From Chrysomallon squamiferum (lineage: Eukaryota; Mollusca; Gastropoda; Neomphalida; Peltospiridae): a stretch of 60,000 bases of DNA. The DNA is taken from positions 25,450,930 to 25,510,929 of the forward strand of contig CM022672.1 of assembly GCA_012295275.1 (NCBI GenBank), given 5' to 3'. Made by a program: the position numbers and the translations under genes. Below the pieces are notes generated by a model, which searched no databases, had not been told where the DNA came from, and was given only the letters and a program-made list of their open reading frames with translations. Positions 33,918 through 45,899 of the stretch are shown here, one piece after another; the first letter of the stretch is position 1, and the number at the start of each line of letters is the position of its first letter.

Positions 33918-34622
33918 CAGTATACCCTCACCTATTCGCGGTTCCCCATTCGCGGCCCCGCATATTCGCGGGTTAGGCTCTTAACCCTATCGCATCGTAT
34001 GCTGGTATACCAGGCTAGCGTCATAACGTCATAAAAACAAATGCTCGGTAAACCGCACAAACAATATCAAATTTTTTCAATTATTATTGCAATACAGTAT
34101 GTATTTTTTTATAAATGCATACACTGTATATACAGTGCATATTTTTTGTGACCGTGTATTAATAATGTTTTTAATTGCATATTATTACCTGAACTGTGCG
34201 TACTGTATTTATCTGTCTGTTTTGCCTTTAAATTTGTTCCACTTTCTGTCAATTCTAATACATATGTTGTACGCATAGAAAATGACTTTACGGTGCAGTA
34301 ATACTGTATGGGTAACTATGCTATGCGGTGTTACTGTCCTCATGTACTTACGTTTCTTTCTGATTAAAATATTGTTTCAGTACAAAATTAAAATGTGTTT
34401 ACATTATCATTACTACATTAGTGAAATACATAACTGCATGCAATATTACTACATTATTACTGTATTAATGAGTAAGAGTGTCTTTAGAAAGTGTTTGGGA
34501 AGCATTTAGTACCGTATATAATCTCATAATAGACGTTTTAAAACTGCATCCAATATTCGCGGTTTTTCGCTATTCGCGGGGGGGTAAAGAACGTAACCCC
34601 CGCGAATAGCGAGGGAATACTG
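33918..34622. mobile_element. Tigger/pogo-like non-autonomous element with TA target duplication
   Basis: It begins 'cagtataccctcacctattc' and ends with the imperfect complement 'gaatagcgagggaatactg', flanked by TA on both sides (33916-33917, 34623-34624). Subterminal 'attcgcgg' motifs repeat at both ends. The 705 bp contain no transposase. TA duplication plus CAG...CTG ends with 'attcgcgg' repeats resembles the Tc1/mariner Tigger group. The paralogous unit A (near 16945-16965) lacks it and shows the empty site. Confidence 0.85.
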
Positions 34623-36582
34623 TATACATTTTTGTTGTTGTTGTTGTATCTTTGTTCTTTTTCTTTTCTTTTTAATTAGACTCTAACAGTGTGTCAATGA
34701 ACGATACAAGTTATTATTTTATTTTATTTTATTTTCATTTATTCATTTATTCATTTATTCAATTATTTTATTTTTATTTATTTATTTTCATTTTATTTTA
34801 TTTTTTTTTCATTTTTTGTTTATTTTGTATTTTTTTGATTTTCATATTTTTATTTATTTATTTTTTTTTTATTTTATTTTATTTTATTTCATTTAATTTT
34901 TATGTTTTTCTTGGATTAGTTTCTATCAAGGTATTATTGCACGTTACAATTATTCATATTGATCATTATTTGATTTCAACAAAAATGACACCAGGTTCTA
35001 AATGTTTTTCAAGTTAATCATGCTGAATACAAAATTCCATTATTGATATTTTTTTTTTCAAATGATCATGTGACACATAAAATCGATCGACTGCTTAGAG
35101 CCTTTGCTTTAAATCTCTGAACGATTTAGAACTGTTAAACTCAGTTTCAGTAGATAGAAATTTTACCAGCTGTTTTTTCTATGCTTTAAAGTGTCTACTC
35201 TGCTGTGTTTGAATTTGTATCTTTTTTTTGTCTACTACAGACTAAAAGTACACATACTATGGTCTACATTTTCCACACTAAAAAACTCTACATACGTACT
35301 GCACACACTACAGTCTTACACCGATACATACACATACAGTTCAGGGATTTTGAATTTTTCTTGTTAAAATATAATTACAACCACTGGGATTTCTTACAAA
35401 GATTCATTATGGAGGTACATCATGTTGAATAGAAACATTTGTTGTCCATTGGTGATATGTTTTAGTAGATGTTGTTGGGAAAAAAGGAATGACATATAAA
35501 TATATATATATTTATCTGACAGAAATAATCAGAGTTATTTTAGAACAGAGAGAAAAGATAGAGAAAGAGAAAGAGAGAGAGAGAGAGAGGAGAGAGATCG
35601 AGAGAGAAAATAAAAGAGAGTTTAGAGATATCGACAGTTTACAGAATAAGATCATTTGTTTTTGTTCTTTGATTTCAAAGGATCTATGTTACTGGCACTA
35701 TATATATATTTTATTTTTTTTTTATTTATTTTATTAATTTTTTTAGTTATTTCATTTGTTTGTTTGTTTGTTTGTTTATTAATTTATTTATTTTAATTTT
35801 GTAATTACTAAGATTTAAAAAGATTTGCCAAAAAAAAAAACGTTATAAATAAAAACAACAATTTTTTTTTTTTTTCTGTTTCTTTTTTTTTTTTTTTTTT
35901 TTTTTGATTAACAGACCAGCATTAACAAATAAAATCATAATTCGATATTTACTGATGGTTTCACAGCTGGTTTGAATTCAATAATAATGAGCTGTAATAA
36001 AATAGATGCACCATCTGTTTAGGTGTTCAAACTGGCAAAAATCTACCTTTCGTGGACTGTTAACTTAACAGTATGACGTAAGTGGTAATAAAACAGTTAA
36101 AAAGTTTATGTATACTGCTAAATTATACATTAATTTCTACCGGGTTAAAGTTATTTTCAGAATCACATAATAACTATATTATCACACATTTGTGTTCCGT
36201 ACTGATCCTACGAATTGTATTTCTTGCTTTGTTTTCAGATACCATTCACACGTTTACCAAACAAGAAACAAAAGTCTCGTCTGTGCAACTTTTGGATTAG
36301 AAAAGGGAGTGGCTACCTTTCATCTGACTATTGCAATTGAATTCTTAATTGGTAAAACTTCATAAGACATATAACAGACGAACGAAACGGTGAACTTAAA
36401 AAAAAAGAATTAAAAATTAAATCAAACAAACAAACCAATTCAATTTTTGAAAAAAAAAGAAGAAATTATTGCTGATAAATATGTTGTTTTAATCAATTGG
36501 AATGTTCCTTGTACATCTGTCTGGTAGATGACGTACTTAATAACTGTGATAAACTGAAGAGATTATAATATTTGCTACCGAG

Positions 36583-37515
36583 ATGGCCAACAACAAGTTA
36601 ATAACGTTTGCAGTTTTGGTAGGCGTAGTTATTCTTGCGTACCTCACTTTCTTAAAACTGAACGACATTCGTGGTTTAATCGAGACACCTAAAGACAGAA
36701 ACAAGTCTTTCAAGAACGACAACTGCAACAGTAAAACAAAGAACTACACGAACTATACGAAGATCGACACTGCGTGGTACATACCTCATAAGAACGAAAT
36801 GATAAAAGACGCTGATCTGAGACGTTTTTTACCTTTAATGTCTATGAATGACCAGGTCTTGACGCTCAAAACATTCGATGATTTCAGGGAAGCATGCAAG
36901 AAAGGAAACCTGACCTATGTCCTGTGGGCTGGCACTCTACTAGGAGCTTACAGACACCATGGACTTATTCCTTGGGACGATGATTTCGATGTCATGGTAA
37001 TCGAATCGAATCTGGATAAAATAAAAAAGGTACTTTCAAATGTTCCAGGATACGAGTTATATTCTCCACATAATCATCTGTGGAAATTTTACATTAAGTC
37101 TCTGCCGAAAGTTACAGGTTATCCTTTCAAGTATCCTTTCATTGATATTTTTTATTTTAATGAAGATAAGAAAAACGTATATGGAGCCTTTTCAGGCATA
37201 AAGAGATATGTGTATAAAAAGGAAGACATTTATCCTATTCAGTTACGACGGTTTGAAAAGCGCGATGTTGAGATGCCTTGCAATATTGGGAAAATGAACC
37301 AAATCTACTCGAACAGCAAATGCAAGTCTACGGGATATTTGCACAAAGAAAGCCAAGTCATAAAAACGTCGACTATACCTTGCAAGAGGCTGTATAACAT
37401 TTATCCTTTTGTATTTAGACAAGACGATTCGTCCCGCCCTGGATATATTTTAGAAACATTAAAACGAGGGGATGAAGTGCTAGACATTGTTTCCTACCCC
37501 AAAAAGTGTTCTTAA
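36583..37515 (+). CDS. LicD/fukutin-family type II membrane transferase, copy C
   Basis: An intact 310-residue frame with the same plan as copy B: anchor about 7-26, KNYTNYTK stem, WAGTLLGAYRHHG, WDDDFD at 131-136, FIDIFYF, and C-terminal cysteines ending KKCS. The conserved leader acceptor is at 36237-36238. It differs in a few residues (LDKIKKV, SGIKRYV, TGYLHKESQ). It shares with copy B, but not A, a downstream tandem duplication of its 3' end, so B and C probably descend from a common duplicated unit. Confidence 0.92.
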   Translation: MANNKLITFAVLVGVVILAYLTFLKLNDIRGLIETPKDRNKSFKNDNCNSKTKNYTNYTKIDTAWYIPHKNEMIKDADLRRFLPLMSMNDQVLTLKTFDDFREACKKGNLTYVLWAGTLLGAYRHHGLIPWDDDFDVMVIESNLDKIKKVLSNVPGYELYSPHNHLWKFYIKSLPKVTGYPFKYPFIDIFYFNEDKKNVYGAFSGIKRYVYKKEDIYPIQLRRFEKRDVEMPCNIGKMNQIYSNSKCKSTGYLHKESQVIKTSTIPCKRLYNIYPFVFRQDDSSRPGYILETLKRGDEVLDIVSYPKKCS

Positions 37516-37544
37516 TGAACACGCGGTCAAAAACTTAATTATAC

Positions 37545-37552
37545 TTTCTGTA

Positions 37553-37598
<46 letters not shown>

Positions 37599-37830
37599 TT
37601 ACGTTTAGGCTATAGCATACTTTGCTAATCGGTACTTTATTAACCATCGGCTTTGTGTAATATCATTTTGTTAATGTTTAGGTTTCTGGTTTTGTTACTG
37701 TTTTATTTTTGTTATTATTATTATATACATATATATATATTTTATTATTATTATTATATACATATAATAATATTTTTATTATTATTATACATATATATAT
37801 ATATATATTTATTTTTTTTTTTTTTTTTTT
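37545..37830. repeat. AAT/ATT and AT microsatellites 3' of copy C
   Basis: (AAT)n lies at about 37555-37600, followed by ATT and (TA)n tracts with poly(T) to about 37830, parallel to the copy B flank. Confidence 0.9.
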
Positions 37831-37989
37831 TTTGCTTACATCCTGCGTGTTTTATGCAAATATTTGTATTATTAATAAATATGTGGAAATATTTGGCCTC
37901 CTACCCCTTGAGTTATACGCCCTTGCTTTCTTCAGCATCTTCTTTGTTAACGATCTAAAAAATGCATAAATCCATGATATCGGTTTTTA

Positions 37990-38168
37990 ATTTGCACAAA
38001 GAAAACCAAGTCACAAAAACGTCGACTATACCTTGCAAGAGGCTGTATAACATTTATCCTTTTGTATTTAGACAAGACGATTCGTCACGCCCTGGATATA
38101 TTTTAGAAACATTAAAACGAGGGGATTTAATGCTAGACACTGTTTCCTACCCCAAAAAGTGTTCTTAA
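37990..38168 (+). pseudogene. duplicated 3' tail of LicD gene (copy C)
   Basis: The last 58 or so codons of LicD (from LHKENQV to the KKCS stop) recur 653 bp after the same point in copy C. They share the GDL..LDTVS changes with the tail next to copy B, so the tail duplication predates the B/C duplication. It has no anchor or acidic motif and is inactive as an enzyme. Confidence 0.85.
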
Positions 38169-38199
38169 TGAACACGCGGTCAAAAAACTTAATTATACT

Positions 38200-38210
38200 T
38201 GCTGTAATAG

Positions 38211-38288
<78 letters not shown>

Positions 38289-38521
38289 TTTTACGTATAG
38301 GCTATAGCATACTTTGCTAATCGGTACTTTATTAACCATCGGCTTTGTGTAATATCATTTTGTTAATGTTTAGGTTTCTGGTTTTGTTACTGTTTTTAAT
38401 TTAGTATTATTATTATATTTGTTTGTTTGTTTTGGGGCGGTTTGCTTATATTCTGCGTGTTATATGCAAATATTTGTATTATTAATAAAGATGTGGAAAT
38501 ATTTGTATGGTTTTCTTGCAA

Positions 38522-38566
<45 letters not shown>

Positions 38567-40050
38567 GTAAAAAATTGACATCTTTGTATGGATGATAATA
38601 AAAATAAGTAAACGAACAAAATAATGCAAACTGCATCTTCCAAGGTAAATTATGAACTTGAGATATAGACATTTTACCGATATCTATCATATAGGAGATA
38701 AAAACAGTCTGAAGACCGTTTCTAAAGATGGTCGCCAAAAGGACACAATGCTACTAGACCCCTTCATACACACCCTCATACACACCCCGTCATACACACC
38801 CCGTCATACATATAGATATATAGACATACACATGCATACATACAAAACGAACACACACAAACATATATGTATATATATACACATATATACATACGTCAGA
38901 AGTGAATACACTCTTAGAATTTCGACATGATTAGTGTAAACGTTTGATTCTGAGAAAACAAGATTAAAACATTAAAATGAGACGAGTCAGTTACTTTATA
39001 ACAGTTAATCACTTACTTAATTTCTCTGTGTTGTACGTTCTAATACACGATTACAAGAAAGAAACGATTGTGAAGTGACACACATCAATTTAGAAAGTTA
39101 GTATTAAATTAAATTAATTATCGACTTTGTCACTCAGATAGTAAAAGTGTCACATTAGAAGTTCACAAAATCTGAGTATTATATTTCCAGTAATAATTTT
39201 GGAATTTGAAAGGAAGCACGAGATAAATAGAAAAAGTTTACATAATCTTGGTTTATTGTTTAAGCTATGCAAGCATGAAGCAATTAAAAGAATAATGTAG
39301 GACAGTATTTGTATGTATAAAAGAAAATAATGATATCAGAGAGGATAAAGATTAAAAGGAATGGATATTTTTATAAAAACTGTTGAGAGTGAGATTAATG
39401 TGCATACAGCACAGTAACTGAAACATCAGATCAAGAAATGGTTAACTGCAGAGTGTTCGCTCCAAGAAGAATGTATCCTGCATTTCACGAGGATGGAAGA
39501 CAAAGAAAAGAATAACTAAAATGTAGTTTGTTGTTTTTCCTTATCTTATAAAATTGCTTTAACAGCTGGCATAAGAATACTAATAGAAACTGTAACTGGG
39601 AGGTTTTAATACGTAAACATATGATGCGATGGTCGATAACCTTGAATTACAAAGGAGTAAGTAGGATAACACAGTATGTTTCCGGTCCCCCGTAAATCGA
39701 CAAAATTAAAATCATAATTTGGCTTTAACAGCCATTGCTTCAAATATATAAATGTTTTAATTTTTTATTAGTACACATATTTTTCTTGTGTTCATAATAA
39801 AATAAGAATAAAAATTAATGGTTTATTTTCTATGAGAATTGTTCAGCAAAGGGAGATAACTTCGTCATGTTACAGTCAAGACATCAGCTCTTAATGAATT
39901 CTGTCAAACAGTATTATCAATAATTTTACCAGTCAAATGGAAAATTTTCCGGTTAATTTTGCACAGCAAATTATATAACGTAATCCTATAATGTGGAAAA
40001 GGTTATACTTACAGATTTACATCGTCAGATGTTGTTGAAAAGTTGAAAAT
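38200..40050. repeat. duplicated 3' flank of copy C
   Basis: It matches the copy B flank in order: (TAC)n/(AAT)n at 38210-38287, poly(T) 38525-38565, the 38610-38755 block, the 38990-39650 block and the 39850-40040 block. No gene is seen. Confidence 0.85.
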
Positions 40051-40054
40051 TGTC

Positions 40055-42140
<2,086 letters not shown>

Positions 42141-42142
42141 CA

Positions 42143-43069
42143 TTAAGAACACTTTTTGGGGTAGGAAACAATGTCTAGCACTTCATCCCCTCGTTTTAAT
42201 GTTTCTAAAATATATCCAGGGCGGGACGAATCGTCTTGTCTAAATACAAAAGGATAAATGTTATACAGCCTCTTGCAAGGTATAGTCGACGTTTTTATGA
42301 CTTGGTTTTCTTTGTGCAAATATTCCGTAGACTTGCATTTGCTGTTCGAGTAGATTTGGTTCATTTTCCCAATATTGCAAGGCATCTCAACATCGCGCTT
42401 TTCAAACCGTCGTAACTGAATAGGATAAATGTCTTCCTTTTTATACACATATCCCTTTATGCTCGGAAAGGCACCATATACGTTTTTCTTGTCTTCATTA
42501 AAATAAAAAATATCAATGAAAGGATACTTGAAAGGATAACCTGTAACTTTCGGCAGAGACTTAATGTAAAATTTCCACTGATAATTATCTGGAGGATATA
42601 ACTCGTATCCTGGAACATTTGAAAGTACCTTTTTCATTTTATCCAGATTCGATTCGATTACCATGACATCCAAATCATCGTCCCAAGGAATAAGTCCATG
42701 GTGTCTGTAAGCTCCTAGTAGAGTGCCTCCCCGCAGGACATAGGTCAGGTTTCCTTTCTTGCATGCTTCCCTGAAGGCGTCAAATGTTTTGAGCATCAAG
42801 ACCTGGTCATTCATAGACATTAAAGGTAAAAAACGTCTCAGATCAGCGTCTTTTATCATTTCGTTCTTATGAGGTATGTACCACGCAGTGTCGATCTTCG
42901 TACAGTTCGTGTAGTTCTTTGTTTTACTGCTGCAGTTGTCGTTCTTGAAAGACTTGTCTCTGACTATACCGATTATGCTGTGATTGGTGCTCAATTTTAA
43001 GCCACTCAGGTACACAAGAATAATTACGCCTGTCAAAACTGCAAACTTTATTAACTTGTTGATGCCCAT
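42143..43069 (-). CDS. LicD/fukutin-family type II membrane transferase, copy D (divergent N-terminus)
   Basis: An intact frame of 308 residues from the ATG at 43069. An in-frame GTG lies one codon upstream. It is convergent with copy C. The N-terminus differs from A-C (MGINKLIKFAVLTGVIIL, then LSTNHSIIGIV instead of LNDIRGLIET), while the rest is almost identical. Two substitutions fall in the family signature: Trp to Arg before GGTLLGAYRHHG (VLRGG) and WDDDLD for WDDDFD. The acidic residues themselves are kept. FIDIFYF and the C-terminal cysteines are intact. The leader exon start is at 43312. The mixture of a diverged 5' end and a near-identical body suggests gene conversion or a mosaic origin. 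Confidence 0.9.
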   Translation of the reverse strand: MGINKLIKFAVLTGVIILVYLSGLKLSTNHSIIGIVRDKSFKNDNCSSKTKNYTNCTKIDTAWYIPHKNEMIKDADLRRFLPLMSMNDQVLMLKTFDAFREACKKGNLTYVLRGGTLLGAYRHHGLIPWDDDLDVMVIESNLDKMKKVLSNVPGYELYPPDNYQWKFYIKSLPKVTGYPFKYPFIDIFYFNEDKKNVYGAFPSIKGYVYKKEDIYPIQLRRFEKRDVEMPCNIGKMNQIYSNSKCKSTEYLHKENQVIKTSTIPCKRLYNIYPFVFRQDDSSRPGYILETLKRGDEVLDIVSYPKKCS

Positions 43070-43072
43070 CAC

Positions 43073-45040
43073 GATAGCAAATATTTCAGTTTATCACAGT
43101 TATTAAGTACGTCGAAGTAGCATATGTCATTTGTCTCCCAGACAGATGTACAAGGAACATTCCAATTGATTAAAACACCATATTAATGAGCACTAATTTG
43201 TTTTTGGTTTTTTCAAAAAAAATGGTCAGATGAAAGCTAGACTCCCTTTTCTAATCCAAAAGTTGGACAGGCGAGACTTTTGTTTCTTGTTTGGTAAACG
43301 TGTGAATGGTATCTGAAAACAAAACAAGAAATACAATTTTTGGAATCAGTACGGAACACAAATGCGTAACAATATAGTTATCATGTAATTCTGAAAATGA
43401 CTTAAACCACGTAGAAATTAATGTATAATTTAGCAGTATACATAATCTTTTTAACTGTTTTATTACCACTTACGTCATACTGTTAAGTTAACAGTCCACG
43501 AAAGGTAGATTTTTGCAAGTTTGAACTTCTAAACAGATGGTGCATCTATTTTATTACAGTTCATTTTTATTGAATTGATACCAGCTGTGAAACCATCAGT
43601 AAATATCGAATTATGATTTTATTTCTTAATGTTGATCTGTTCATCAAAAACAAAACAAAAAGTTAAAAGAAAAAAATGTTTTTATTATAATTATTTTTTA
43701 TAATCTTTCTAAAATTATTTGGCAATTAGCAGTCCTAGTGATTACAACATTAAAATAAAGAAACAAACAAACAAACAAACAAACAAACAAACAAATAAAT
43801 GAAATAACTAATTAAAATTTCTAAAATTTTTATTTTATGGTTAATGCGGATCTGTTCAGCAAAAAAAAAAAAAAAAAAAAAGACACAGTAAAAGAAAACA
43901 AAATGTTTTTATTTATTATCTTTTTATAATTATTTGGCAAATGGCAATCTTAGTGATTACAACATTAAAATAATTAAATCAATAAACAAACAAACAAATA
44001 AATGAAAAAACTAATTAAATAAAATGAAATAAAATAAAATATATAGAGAGAGCCAGTAACATACCTGCATTGAATATGAAAGAACAAAAACAAATTATCT
44101 TATTCTGTAAACTATCCAGTGCCTCTAACTTTTTAACTGTCGATATTTAAAACCCTGTATATTAAATATGTACTCATTTCCGTTTATTATCTTTTAAAAT
44201 GTATGTTCTAAAATGACCTCAAGATTATTTCAGTCAGTTAAAAATAGACAGTTACAACTTACATTAGTTATTTCTCACAGCAGTACCAGCGTACGAAACT
44301 AAAATAGTGACTAAACACATAATAATCACTGTATACCTGTCTCCAGTGTCCTAGGCACCTGGCTGCTGCACGTTTTCCTATCCCTGCTCATCTGATATTT
44401 CTGTATCCCCGTTTCATGTAATTATATTAATATAACGGTAAGAAAATCTACAAAATCCCAATGACAACGATGACGACGACGTGAATAATATCTGTAGTAG
44501 CAGTAGTAATGATAGTAGTTTTTATGGTTGGAAAACTCCAACACCTCTTAATAAAACTTTTAACCACGCACACATACACAGTAGCAGTAGTAATAATAAT
44601 GGTATCAAAAATATTTATGTATGCAAAAACCAACCCATGTAAAAAAAACAATAAAAACAAAAAACAATTAAAAAAGCTGATTAAATAGGTAATGTTATAC
44701 TTATGTTGTGTGGATTGTTCAAAATTAATTATTGAGTTTTGTGTATAGGTGTAAATATATGTGCTTGTGTTTCTGTAAACTCAGGATCGTGTACTAGAAT
44801 AATAGAACTTTTAACCACACACAAACACGCGCGCGCGTGCGCGCGCACACACACACAAATATACATATTCATACACACAGACACAAATACAAACATACAA
44901 ACACACACATAAACAAAAACAAAAAAACAACAAATGTTTCTATTCAGCATGATTCACATTACATACATTTAGCAACCTGTACCTCCATAATGAATCTTTG
45001 TAAAAAAAAAAGTCAGTAATTGTATGTTTCAACACATTCA
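43073..45040. repeat. inverted upstream flank of LicD copy D
   Basis: Reverse-complement counterpart of the flanks of A-C. The leader exon region starts at 43312 on the minus strand. GTTT/AAAC tracts lie at about 43757-43795 and poly(A) at 43860-43880. A CA tract with CG alternation is at about 44815-44915. No additional gene is recognised. Confidence 0.75.
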
Positions 45041-45047
45041 AACCTGA

Positions 45048-45500
45048 ACTATAGTGTGTGTATCGGTGTAGACTGTAGTGTGTGTATCGGTGTAGACTGT
45101 AGTGTGTGTACCGGTGTAGACTGTAGTGTGTGTACCGGTGTAGACTGTAGTGTGTGTACCGGTGTAGACTGTAGTGTGTGTATCGGTGTAGACTGTAGTG
45201 TGTGTATCGGTGTAGACTGTAGTGTGTGTACCGGTGTAGACTGTAGTGTGGGTACCGGTGTAGACTGTAGTGTGTATATATATGTAGACTGTAGTGTGTG
45301 TACTGGTGTAGACTGTAGTGTGTGTACTGGTGTAGACTGTAGTGTGTGTACATATGTAGACTGTAGTGTATGTAGACCATAGTATGTGTACCGGTGTAGA
45401 CTGTAGTGTGTGTACACCTGTAGGCTGAGGTGTGTGTAGACATGTAGACCATAGTCCGTGCACGCGTAATGTGTAATGGTGTAGATTGTATTAGATGTAC
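45048..45500. repeat. expanded 24-bp minisatellite
   Basis: About 16 or more copies of a 24-bp unit of the type 'gtgtgtaccggtgtagactg' occur, with the 'accggt/atcggt' site varying between copies. Because 24 is divisible by three and the unit lacks stops, several frames stay open on both strands (THYSLHRY-type repeats). These are by-products. The same unit exists in only a few copies at 17525-17640 and 23868-24050. Confidence 0.95.
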
Positions 45501-45899
45501 GCGTGTAGACAAAAAAAGGTCAAACTGCAGCAGAGTGCTTTAAAGAAAAAGAGCTGGTAACATTTCTATCTAACAGTTCTAAATCGTTCAGAGAGTCAAA
45601 GCACACGCTCTAAGCAGTCGATCGATTTCATGTGTTACCATGATCATTTGAAAAAATAACAATAATAATAATAATGAATTGTGTAGGTAGTCCTCACTTG
45701 AAAAAACATGTACAACCTGGTGTCATTTTTGTTCGAATCAAATAACGATCATTTTGTATAATTTTAACGTGCAATCATAGAAACTAATCCAAGAAAAACA
45801 TAAAAATAAAAATTAAATTAAATTAAATAAAATTGACAAGATAAAAAATAAAAAACAACAACAACAAAACACCACCAAAATCAAGCTCAAAGGCAGAAC

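Larger units (their letters stand above)
29225..36238. repeat. segmental-duplication unit upstream of LicD copy C
   Basis: It repeats the 13.2-18.5 kb unit: 29399-29590, 30040-30760, 31960-32830 and 33520-36230 match the copy A flank in the same order. Differences are an unshared stretch of about 1.19 kb (30766-31957), a Tigger-like insertion (33918-34622) and altered microsatellites. No protein gene is recognised. Confidence 0.85.

Noticed and set aside
36082-36300. 72-codon frame ending in TKQETKV, also on the minus strand at 43251-43469
   Set aside because: It spans the intron-exon border of the LicD leader and is not conserved as a frame in units A and B.
44940-45512. 190-codon and overlapping Tyr/His/Ser/Leu repeat frames on both strands
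   Set aside because: They are produced by a stop-free 24-bp minisatellite whose period is a multiple of three. All are open simultaneously, and there is no start context or domain.
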